Shown here: one piece after another, positions 1 through 6,137 of the stretch | Layout of the letters: each line of letters begins with the position of its first letter | How positions within the stretch are numbered: the first letter of the stretch is position 1 | Assembly: GCA_023458535.1 (NCBI GenBank) | Contig: JAEWYW010000034.1 | Coordinates: 1-13,366 of the forward strand | From: Bacteroidota bacterium | Lineage (GTDB): Bacteria > Bacteroidota > Bacteroidia > Flavobacteriales > Weeksellaceae | Length of the DNA: 13,366 nt | Direction of reading: 5' to 3' | Program-made: the position numbers and the translations under genes | Notes under the pieces: generated by a model | Seen by the model: only the letters and a program-made list of their open reading frames with translations | What the model was told of the DNA's origin: nothing | Database searches by the model: none

Positions 1-628
1 CTATAATAATAATCGGAAGAAGTATTTTAGCTTTTATAGGAAAAGGAATAAACATAAAAACCAGTTTTGCGTTAGGATAAAGCGTTGCAAAACCCGCTAC
101 AACCCCAAAAACAGCTCCTGAAGCGCCCACCATAGGTGAAAACATGGTTGACTGCACACTCGCTAACAGTTCTTTTTGTTGGTTAACCTGTGCAGCATTA
201 CCAGACAATGAAATATTCTGACCCGCCAAAAATGCTTTCACATCAGTACCCATACCTTCAAGCTGAGAAATTACTTGCTGAACTTCAATGAAATTCCAAA
301 GATTGAACAGAAAATAGGCTCCTATCCCGCTGAGGAAGTATAAAATTAGGTATCTCTTTTCGCCCAAGGTTTGTTCCAAGGCCGGACCAAAGCTCCACAG
401 GGTAAGCATATTGAAAAGAATATGGGTAATTCCTAAGCCACCTTGTCCCCAAGGTGCATGCATAAACATATGCGTGATTATTTGCCATGAATGGAATTTT
501 GGGGAAAAAGGATAATATCCTGATAAGATATCGTATAAAAACTCCGTATTGAAAAGGTTGGTTACTAAATACACCATTATATTGATAATGATGATATTTC
601 TTGTTATAGGAGGAATGTTTTGAAACAT
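1..628 (-). CDS. Rhomboid family intramembrane serine protease (partial, 3' end beyond left edge)
   Basis: This membrane protease cleaves transmembrane substrates inside the bilayer. The visible 209 residues begin at an ATG (626-628) and the frame stays open to the window edge. I see a hydrophobic first helix (about residues 11-25), histidines H53 and H57 in a HMFMHA stretch, the rhomboid HxxxN signature H69-ILF-N73, a helix near 92-112, and the catalytic-serine motif GASG with Ser170 at 168-171. The partner catalytic histidine would lie in a later helix outside the window. Between the helix ending near 112 and GASG there are about 53 mostly polar residues (115-167), which is long compared with GlpG-type rhomboids. 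The start lies only 3 bases after the mutL stop codon, so the two genes are almost certainly co-transcribed and may be translationally coupled. The family call is firm; the substrate is unknown. Confidence 0.93.
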   Translation of the reverse strand, partial: MFQNIPPITRNIIIINIMVYLVTNLFNTEFLYDILSGYYPFSPKFHSWQIITHMFMHAPWGQGGLGITHILFNMLTLWSFGPALEQTLGEKRYLILYFLSGIGAYFLFNLWNFIEVQQVISQLEGMGTDVKAFLAGQNISLSGNAAQVNQQKELLASVQSTMFSPMVGASGAVFGVVAGFATLYPNAKLVFMFIPFPIKAKILLPIIII

Positions 629-631
629 AGT

Positions 632-2401
632 TTAAAATTTATTAATGTAATCGTTAAAAGGAACTTCGTAGAAACATCTTTTACCGTTGGGTAAAAATTC
701 TGGAAACCCCAATTTTGTAAAATCTTTTAAAAGCTGTTCGGCATCGTGTTTATAGATAAAATCAAAACGGGATTTTGCCTGATTTTTATTCCATTGATGA
801 TGGTAGTACATCAGGAATTCTTCTTCGGTTTTATAATCTAAAATCTCAAATAAATCCTCAAGAAACTTCATTACTTTGGTTTCTTTCAAGCCTTCGGGCA
901 CTGCATCAATACGCAAAACACTTTCGTGAGCTATTTTCATATCAAAACCTAACTGTGGAAGGTATTTTTTAATCGATCGGTACTTGTTCTTCTCAATTTC
1001 GTTCATGTGATACTCTAATGAAAAAAGCAATGTATGACTGGCGTTGGTTTTTGTTGATTTTTTGTTGTTTTCCGCCACTACAAGCCTGTGCATTCTTCCC
1101 AAGTCTAACATCAAAGTTTTGTCACCTTTATTAAAAAGCCAGTATCCATTAGGAAGACGCATCAAGTCTTCATCAAAGTCTTCATCTTCAAATAAATTGA
1201 TTTTTGATGGTGCTGCTTCTATATTTTGATGGTAAATTTCCGTAAGATTCTGAATTTCCGCTTTTGAAACTTCTTTATCTTCCAAAAACGGATTATAATC
1301 TCGGTCTACAGAAATTTCTGGCATTTTAAAGCCTGAATTACCAGCAGATGGTTTCTGATTAAGCATCGCATCAAAATTAGGATCCCTATCGAAATCTAAA
1401 CTCGGTGCGACATTGTAAATACCCAAAGATTTTTTGATTGTTGAGCGGATTAACGCAAAAATAATGTGCTCATCTTCAAATTTTACTTCTGTTTTCTGAG
1501 GATGGATATTCACATCTATTTTCTCGGGATCAAGTTCCAAATAAAGGAAAAAGCTGGGCAAGTAGCCTGGCAGCAATAAACCTTCGAAGGCTTCCTGTAC
1601 TGCTTTATTAAAATACGGACTCTTAAAAAACCTGCCGTTGACAAACAAGAACTGTTCGCCACGCGTTTTCTTGGCACCTTCGGGTTTCGCCACAAAACCA
1701 TTGAGTTTTACCCACATGTCATCCTCCTTAATCGGAATAAGAAGAGGCTGAAGTTTTCGCCCAAAAATATCCACCACACGCTGCATTAACGAGCCTTTTC
1801 TTAACCTGAAAACTGCTTCATCATCATGAAATAAAGAAAATTCGATGTTTTCATGTGCGAGGGCAACCCGTTGAAACTCATCAATAATGTGGCGAAACTC
1901 AATATTGTTATTTTTCAAAAACTTTCTTCTCGCAGGAACATTAAAAAACAGATTTTTCACTGAGAAATTAGATCCCTCAGCCGTTTGTACAGGTTCCTGA
2001 AATTGTAAATCGCCACCTTCAATATAAATATTCGTACCGATAGATGATTCTGCTTTTTTGGTTTTGAGTTCCACTTGTGCTACCGCAGCAATTGAAGCCA
2101 AAGCCTCTCCACGGAAACCCTTCGTGGAAATCTTGAAAATATCATTGGTATCTTTAATTTTAGACGTGGCGTGTCTCTCAAATGCCATTCTAGCATCTGT
2201 TTCCGACATTCCTATGCCGTCATCCACCACCTGAATCAGGTTTTTACCTGCATCTCTAATAATCAATTCTATTTTAGAAGCACCCGCATCTATGGCATTT
2301 TCTAAAAGTTCTTTAACAATAGAGGCTGGTCTTTGTACCACTTCTCCTGCCGCAATTTGGTTGGCTACATAATCTGGTAAAAGCTGAATAATATCTGCCA
2401 T
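632..2401 (-). CDS. mutL: DNA mismatch repair protein MutL
   Basis: MutL is the ATPase that links mismatch recognition by MutS to strand removal. The 589-residue protein has a complete GHKL ATPase domain: QIAAGEVV at 15-22, general base E31 and Mg-binding N35 in ELLENAIDAG, DDGIGM at 60-65, ATSKI at 78-82 and FRGEALAS at 96-103. A transducer domain with the DVNIHPQKTEVKF signature follows, then an acidic linker and a C-terminal dimerisation domain. I chose the ATG at 2401 because MADIIQLLPDYVANQIAAGE aligns directly with the start of the family; the longer frame from 2488 would add 29 atypical residues encoded across a terminator hairpin. The C-terminal endonuclease signature DQHA(X)2E(X)4E is replaced by D433-L-G-R-M-H-R, and the CPHGRP-like site by LPNGKR (570-575), so nicking activity is doubtful. 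The rhomboid gene follows after 3 bases. Confidence 0.97.
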   Translation of the reverse strand: MADIIQLLPDYVANQIAAGEVVQRPASIVKELLENAIDAGASKIELIIRDAGKNLIQVVDDGIGMSETDARMAFERHATSKIKDTNDIFKISTKGFRGEALASIAAVAQVELKTKKAESSIGTNIYIEGGDLQFQEPVQTAEGSNFSVKNLFFNVPARRKFLKNNNIEFRHIIDEFQRVALAHENIEFSLFHDDEAVFRLRKGSLMQRVVDIFGRKLQPLLIPIKEDDMWVKLNGFVAKPEGAKKTRGEQFLFVNGRFFKSPYFNKAVQEAFEGLLLPGYLPSFFLYLELDPEKIDVNIHPQKTEVKFEDEHIIFALIRSTIKKSLGIYNVAPSLDFDRDPNFDAMLNQKPSAGNSGFKMPEISVDRDYNPFLEDKEVSKAEIQNLTEIYHQNIEAAPSKINLFEDEDFDEDLMRLPNGYWLFNKGDKTLMLDLGRMHRLVVAENNKKSTKTNASHTLLFSLEYHMNEIEKNKYRSIKKYLPQLGFDMKIAHESVLRIDAVPEGLKETKVMKFLEDLFEILDYKTEEEFLMYYHHQWNKNQAKSRFDFIYKHDAEQLLKDFTKLGFPEFLPNGKRCFYEVPFNDYINKF

Positions 2402-2417
2402 AATGAAAACTCGAATA

Positions 2418-2425
2418 CAAAAATA
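2418..2425 (-). promoter_or_regulatory. Candidate -7 promoter element upstream of mutL
   Basis: The minus strand reads TATTTTTG, an exact match to the Bacteroidota consensus TAnnTTTG, ending 16 bases before the mutL ATG and lying just after the terminator of the preceding gene. No TTTG sits at a standard distance upstream; the nearest TTTTG is only 14 bases away, so support rests on one element and its position. Confidence 0.35.
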
Positions 2426-2447
2426 AACAAAGCAATCGACAAAATTA

Positions 2448-2480
2448 AAAGCCCCTCCAAATAAAATCTGAAGGGGCTTT
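2448..2480 (-). terminator. Intrinsic terminator of the small secreted protein gene
   Basis: AAAGCCCCT (2448-2456) pairs perfectly with AGGGGCTTT (2472-2480) around a 15-base loop. On the minus strand the stem is followed by TTTTAATTTT. It begins 16 bases after the stop codon of the gene at 2497-2802 and separates that gene from mutL. Confidence 0.85.
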
Positions 2481-2496
2481 CTCGACACATAATTTA

Positions 2497-2802
2497 CTAC
2501 TCTACTTTTTCTTTCTTTTTCTTCTTTTTATCGTCTCTGACTGCTTCTTTTTTAGCATCATTTATTTCTGTTTTTGCTTTATCAACTTCGGCTTCTGCGA
2601 CCTTTACATCTGCTTGAGCTTCATTAATAGTAGCTTGCACCGGCTCCATATTTACGTTTTCTGTAGTAGTTGTTTTCTGCACGCTAGTATTAACTTCCTT
2701 CTGTACAGGTTTGGTCTCTGTAGGTTGCGTTGGTGTTTGCTGTGCATTTATGGCGACTACTCCCAAAAGTGAGAACGAAGCGGCTAAGAATAACTTTTTC
2801 AT
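2497..2802 (-). CDS. Small secreted protein with heptad-like helix and lysine-rich tail (unknown function)
   Basis: I do not recognise a named family. The 101-residue product starts with a typical Sec signal peptide (MKKLFLAASFSLLGVVAINA, cleavage probably after NA near residue 20). A Thr/Pro/Gln/Val-rich stretch (21-50) follows, then an alanine- and acid-rich helical segment (about 55-88, with repeating AQADVKVAEAEVDKAKTEI-type spacing) that could form a coiled coil, and finally a very basic tail containing six consecutive lysines. It has no cysteine and no lipobox. It is flanked by a terminator downstream and a 128-base gap upstream, so it is probably a single-gene unit. The composition suggests an exported periplasmic or envelope-associated protein that binds something acidic such as nucleic acid or a surface polymer, but that is only inference. 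The reading frame is convincing because of the signal peptide and the terminator. Confidence 0.82.
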   Translation of the reverse strand: MKKLFLAASFSLLGVVAINAQQTPTQPTETKPVQKEVNTSVQKTTTTENVNMEPVQATINEAQADVKVAEAEVDKAKTEINDAKKEAVRDDKKKKKKEKVE

Positions 2803-2930
2803 GACTTACAATATTTTAGTGATTAATGGTTGTTTCTACAATAAGAAACGCCATCAAAAAAAAATAATTGTCTGGGAAAGTAATGTTTAACCTTAATTAT
2901 AATTTTTTAATAAGAATTATTAATTACAAC

Positions 2931-3419
2931 TTATTTTCCCAAATTTTTCTTAAGAAGCTCTACAAATTCGTAGGCTGCTGGGCAGATAAGCGTGTTTTTA
3001 ATGGTGAGGTGATTGATCTGGTAAATCTTTTTACGATCGGTATGAGGAAATTCTCTACACGCCTTGGGACGGACTTCGTAAATAGAGCAGGTATTGTCAT
3101 CATTCAGAAAAAAGCAAGGTAAGTTCTGCAACACCTTATCATGATCTTCATCAATGCGTAGAAATCGTGCTTCAAAATCTGAAGCTTTCATTTTAAGGTG
3201 TTTCGAAATCCTTTCGATATCTTTTTCTGTATATAACGGACCCGTAGTTTTGCAACAGTTGGCGCACTTCAGACAATCTATTTTCTCAAAAACCTCATCA
3301 TGTGTGCTTTGCACCTCATAATCTAACTGTTTAGGTGGTTTCTTTTTTAAACCATCTAAAAATTTTTTATGCTCAGCCTTTTTCTGGAGGGCCTGTTGAT
3401 GATAAAACTGTAAATCCAC
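2931..3419 (-). CDS. YkgJ family cysteine cluster protein
   Basis: This 162-residue cytoplasmic protein has the YkgJ-type metal-site pattern: C49xxC52xxC55-C56 followed by C102, C111, C121 (in a RPKACREFP motif) and C146, eight cysteines in all. Members of this family are thought to bind zinc or an iron-sulfur cluster; the biochemical role is not established. The N-terminal 48 residues are charged and probably helical. The start appears to be GTG (3417-3419): there is no in-frame ATG before the cysteine cluster, and a TAG stop lies in frame 15 bases further upstream (3432-3434). The gene is transcribed divergently from the truncated haemoglobin gene across an 81-base spacer and is followed by 128 AT-rich bases before the next gene. 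The family call is strong and the exact start is moderately sure. Confidence 0.93.
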   Translation of the reverse strand: MDLQFYHQQALQKKAEHKKFLDGLKKKPPKQLDYEVQSTHDEVFEKIDCLKCANCCKTTGPLYTEKDIERISKHLKMKASDFEARFLRIDEDHDKVLQNLPCFFLNDDNTCSIYEVRPKACREFPHTDRKKIYQINHLTIKNTLICPAAYEFVELLKKNLGK

Positions 3420-3439
3420 AATTCTAGAAAACTAAAGCG

Positions 3440-3468
3440 CAAAATTACCTTAAATAATTGATTCAAAA
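3440..3468 (-). promoter_or_regulatory. Candidate promoter of the YkgJ-family gene
   Basis: On the minus strand TTTTG (3468-3464) is followed after 16 bases by TAATTTTG (3447-3440), which fits the Bacteroidota TTG / TAnnTTTG pattern with slightly short spacing. The -7 element ends 20 bases before the GTG start, giving a short leader. Confidence 0.45.
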
Positions 3469-3488
3469 CATATCTCGTAAATGTTTAG

Positions 3489-3496
3489 TAATTTTG
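3489..3496 (+). promoter_or_regulatory. Candidate -7 element directly in front of the haemoglobin gene
   Basis: TAATTTTG matches TAnnTTTG exactly and ends only 4 bases before the ATG at 3501. If used, transcription would start at or next to the start codon. The nearest upstream TTG (3458-3460) is 28 bases away, further than the usual spacing, so this is tentative. Confidence 0.3.
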
Positions 3497-3500
3497 AAAT

Positions 3501-3890
3501 ATGAAAGATTTAGAAACAAGAGAGGATATTGAACTGCTTGTCAATACTTTCTATAAAAAAGTTCAAAAGGATTCAACCATAGGTTTTTTCTTCAACGACG
3601 TTGCACAAGTGGACTGGAATAATCATCTACCCAATATGTATGATTTTTGGGAAAGTATATTATTTGGAAAAGCAGTGTATAAAGGAAATCCTATGCAAAA
3701 ACATTTTCCTATTAATGATCTCGTTCCTTTGGAGAAGAAACATTTTGAACACTGGTTATTTTTGTGGCGTGAAACCATCACCGAGCTATTTAATGGTGAA
3801 AATACGCAACTGGCACTTTATAAAGCCAATAACATTGCCAACCTAATGAGCTACAAAATGGAAACTGCGACCAAACTTAAGGAAAGATAA
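3501..3890 (+). CDS. Group III truncated haemoglobin
   Basis: This 129-residue 2-on-2 globin would bind heme and small ligands such as O2 or NO in the cytoplasm; its role in this organism (NO or oxygen handling, redox sensing) is not determined by the sequence. Group III hallmarks are visible: an IGFFFNDV segment (27-34), W39 and HLPNMYDFW (42-50), LFGKAVYKGNP (54-64), H68, and the proximal-histidine helix with H81 in KKHFEHWLFLW (79-89). The length is typical of the family. The ATG at 3501 is the natural start, with the group III N-terminal sequence beginning immediately. The gene is divergent from the YkgJ gene, and its last 14 bases overlap the end of the antiporter gene on the opposite strand (3877-3890), with no intervening terminator. 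Confidence 0.93.
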   Translation: MKDLETREDIELLVNTFYKKVQKDSTIGFFFNDVAQVDWNNHLPNMYDFWESILFGKAVYKGNPMQKHFPINDLVPLEKKHFEHWLFLWRETITELFNGENTQLALYKANNIANLMSYKMETATKLKER

Positions 3891-4950
3891 CTGTAAAAAT
3901 ATACGCTGCCAAATTCACCAAGAGTACGGTACCGTAAAGAATATTGGTTTTTCCCCTGCTTAACGAAAGCATAACGGTAAACACCGATAGTGCAAGAATG
4001 ATGATTGCTTTTCTATCTAGCCCAAGCACAAGATGCATATCATAATAAATACATACAATAGACACGGCAGGGATTGTTAGTCCTATACTCGCCAGAGCAG
4101 AACCTAAAGCCAAATTCAGAGAGGTTTGAATCTGATTATTTCTTGCAGCTCGAATGGCGGCTATACCCTCTGGAAGCAAAACAACAGCAGCAATAATCAC
4201 CCCAACCAAAGCCTGAGGAGCACCTAAACTCTGCACCATATCTTCGATGGCTGGTGATAAAGCTTTTGCCATGAAAACCACAACGGCTAAACATAAAATA
4301 AGAAAACCAAGACTAAAAAAAGTCTCTAAATTTGAAGGCGGTTTTACACCATGATCTTCATCGTCGTGCTGTGTAATAAAATAATTTCTATGACGTACGG
4401 TTTGAACCATCAGAAAAGATGCGTAAATAACCAGACAGGCTACTGAAACAAAAATTAACTGAGCGTTAGAGTAAAACGGACCTGATTTGGTGGTGGTATA
4501 ATTAGGGAGAATTAAAGTTAATACTAAGATCGCTACCAAGCTCACCAAGGAAGTTGTAGCAGAACTCTTAGCAAAAAACTGTTCATGAAATTTAACGCCG
4601 CCCACCAATATACACACACCTAATATACCATTGATAATGAGCACTATGGCTGCAAAAACCGTATCTCTGGCATAGGTCATGGCATTGTCCCCACCGGCAA
4701 TCATCAGGGAAATTATTAATGACACTTCGAGTATGGTAATACAAATAGCAAGAATGATGGTTCCAAAAGGTTCGCCTACTCTGTGCGCCACCACTTCTGC
4801 GTGGTGAACTGCAGATAATACACTTGAAATTAATAAAACTCCACCAATAATCTTCGTTACTACCGTATCATCTATCATTCCTGAAAAGTAGAATAATGCA
4901 GAAATAACGGGAAAGATAATGGTCCAATGAAGCAGGAATTTTAGTTTCAT
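3877..4950 (-). CDS. chaA: ChaA-type cation (Ca2+/Na+/K+)/proton antiporter
   Basis: This 357-residue inner-membrane protein of the CaCA superfamily exchanges cations for protons and supports calcium, sodium or pH tolerance. It shows about 11 hydrophobic segments and two alpha-repeat signatures: HAEVVAHRVGEPFG (50-63), with E75 in the following ITILEVSLI helix, and PEGIAAIRAARNNQ (260-273), followed by LGSALASIGLTIPAV. A cytosolic-type loop between the halves is rich in His and acidic residues (QHDDEDHGVKPP, 194-205) and could sense or buffer metal. Length and motifs match E. coli ChaA; ion preference cannot be read from sequence. The ATG at 4950 opens directly with a basic residue pattern and a transmembrane helix. 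It stands alone, with a 144-base AT-rich upstream gap holding a candidate promoter, and converges with the haemoglobin gene. Confidence 0.92.
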   Translation of the reverse strand: MKLKFLLHWTIIFPVISALFYFSGMIDDTVVTKIIGGVLLISSVLSAVHHAEVVAHRVGEPFGTIILAICITILEVSLIISLMIAGGDNAMTYARDTVFAAIVLIINGILGVCILVGGVKFHEQFFAKSSATTSLVSLVAILVLTLILPNYTTTKSGPFYSNAQLIFVSVACLVIYASFLMVQTVRHRNYFITQHDDEDHGVKPPSNLETFFSLGFLILCLAVVVFMAKALSPAIEDMVQSLGAPQALVGVIIAAVVLLPEGIAAIRAARNNQIQTSLNLALGSALASIGLTIPAVSIVCIYYDMHLVLGLDRKAIIILALSVFTVMLSLSRGKTNILYGTVLLVNLAAYIFTVIFP

Positions 4951-4963
4951 CTAAATTTTTGTA

Positions 4964-4997
4964 AAAAGTTAAGAATAATTTAATGAAAACGACAAAA
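4964..4997 (-). promoter_or_regulatory. Candidate promoter of the ChaA-type antiporter gene
   Basis: On the minus strand TTTTG (4997-4993) is followed after 21 bases by TAACTTTT (4971-4964), one mismatch from TAnnTTTG. It ends 13 bases before the ATG. It lies in the AT-rich 4951-5094 gap, where I see no gene. Confidence 0.35.
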
Positions 4998-5094
4998 GCA
5001 TTCATTAAAATTAAAATAAGATTAATAAATTATCGTTTCGTGATTTCACAAAAATACAAAAAATCTATCAAAAATGAAAATATGATAAGTAAAA

Positions 5095-5421
5095 TTAATA
5101 ATGCCACAAATTAAAATCCTGAAAATCAGTCATCATATGCAACAATAAACCGATGCCGATGATTCTGGTCTTTTTGAAGAAGAGCATCACAACGTATATG
5201 AAGATGGCTGGATAAGAATGTAAAAAATGAAAACCTATGCTGTTTCTATCAGGTTCGAAAATAGGATTGGCGAAGAGATGATCTAAATCCACCAACATGG
5301 TCAGCAACAATACCAAGGATACCTTCTTCCAGTCTTTTCTGAAAAATATAAATGCCACCACAAATGGAAACCCAAAATGCAAAAAGTAATGAACAAAGGT
5401 TTTCCAAGAGATAAAATCCAT
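5095..5421 (-). CDS. DUF6122 family membrane protein
   Basis: This 108-residue integral membrane protein has about four hydrophobic segments. It resembles the DUF6122 family, small relatives of YdjM-like membrane metal-dependent hydrolases. Conserved polar residues fall within or beside the helices: H11 and H15, DLDH at 45-48, H65 and H68, and H95xxxD99 in a LLLHMMTDF motif. This pattern of Asp and His suggests a metal site, but no reaction has been established, so calling it an enzyme would be inference. The start codon overlaps the stop of the upstream AlkD-type gene by one base (TAATG), showing translational coupling at the end of the hflX operon. The 144 AT-rich bases after it contain only a weak hairpin (near 5036-5053), so its terminator is not clear. 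Confidence 0.85.
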   Translation of the reverse strand: MDFISWKTFVHYFLHFGFPFVVAFIFFRKDWKKVSLVLLLTMLVDLDHLFANPIFEPDRNSIGFHFLHSYPAIFIYVVMLFFKKTRIIGIGLLLHMMTDFQDFNLWHY

Positions 5422-6137
5422 TATATGCGGCCTTTCAAATAATCTTGTCGAAGAGGTTCATCTAATTTTTCAATAGCATATCGTAGGCATGTCCGTGGCA
5501 TTTTTTGATAGTGAACATTGAGAAATTTTAATAATTCAGCTTCATTTTTCTGCCCCATTTCACGCAGCAGCCAACCATTTGCTTTATGCATTAAATCATG
5601 CGGATGCTGTAGATTATTAACTACTAGTTCTTTTGTAAGGGTATAACTTCCTTTTTTTATATGATGCATTGTTCCCACCACTGCAATTCTTTTATGCCAC
5701 ATCACATCAGAGTTGGATAAATTTCTCAGATGATCATCTTTTTGATTCTCAAAAGCAAATCTTCCTAAAATTTTGTAACAGGAACTGTCCACCAAGTCCC
5801 AATTGTTGATGTATTCGAGATGATTGAGATAGTAATCTACTATTTGAGATTTTTCATCAAAAGATTTCGTTTTTTCGAATTTCGAAACAAGAATGAAAAT
5901 GGCAGTTAAACGTTCTTCGTGGTATGGAGAGGATAATAAAGAATGTAGTTCCTCTAGCGTAATTTTAGGGTAGAATTCTTTTGCCACTGCTCTCTGATCT
6001 GGAACTTTGACACCGAGAAAAAGATCACCTTCTCCATATTCTCCTTTTCCCGTTTTGAAAAATTTAGGATAAAAATTCGCTTTATCTTCTATAATTAAAA
6101 CTCGCAGCGCCTCTTTTATTTCGTCAACTATTGTCAT
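5421..6137 (-). CDS. AlkD-type DNA alkylation repair protein
   Basis: This 238-residue HEAT-like repeat DNA glycosylase would remove bulky or cationic alkylated bases such as N3- and N7-alkylpurines. Residues match the positions known from Bacillus cereus AlkD: W113 and D117 in NNWDLVD (111-117, catalytic Asp), R150 in MWHKRIAVVG (146-155) and W189 in ANGWLLREMG (186-195). The helical repeats run through most of the chain and the length is typical of the family. The ATG directly abuts the stop codon of the Na+/H+ antiporter (TAAATG), and the DUF6122 gene starts on its own stop, so it is the fourth gene of a tight operon. No separate promoter is visible. The sequence does not reveal which lesion is preferred. 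Confidence 0.94.
   Translation of the reverse strand: MTIVDEIKEALRVLIIEDKANFYPKFFKTGKGEYGEGDLFLGVKVPDQRAVAKEFYPKITLEELHSLLSSPYHEERLTAIFILVSKFEKTKSFDEKSQIVDYYLNHLEYINNWDLVDSSCYKILGRFAFENQKDDHLRNLSNSDVMWHKRIAVVGTMHHIKKGSYTLTKELVVNNLQHPHDLMHKANGWLLREMGQKNEAELLKFLNVHYQKMPRTCLRYAIEKLDEPLRQDYLKGRI

Noticed and set aside
2402..2488. A 29-residue N-terminal extension of MutL beginning at an ATG at 2488
   Set aside because: The extra residues do not belong to the family, the region encodes a terminator hairpin (2448-2480) for the preceding gene, and a TAnnTTTG element lies within it.
2893..2926. AT-only imperfect inverted repeat after the YkgJ gene
   Set aside because: TTAATTATAATT and AATTATTAATTA pair only with a bulge and contain no G or C, so it is too weak to call a terminator in such AT-rich DNA.
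2868..3122. An 84-codon plus-strand open frame opposite the YkgJ gene
   Set aside because: It overlaps the conserved cysteine-rich coding region on the other strand and shows no domain or start context.
5036..5053. Hairpin after the DUF6122 gene
   Set aside because: Seven pairs with one G-U pair on the minus strand and a 4-base loop, but no T-run follows and it lies over 40 bases from the stop codon.
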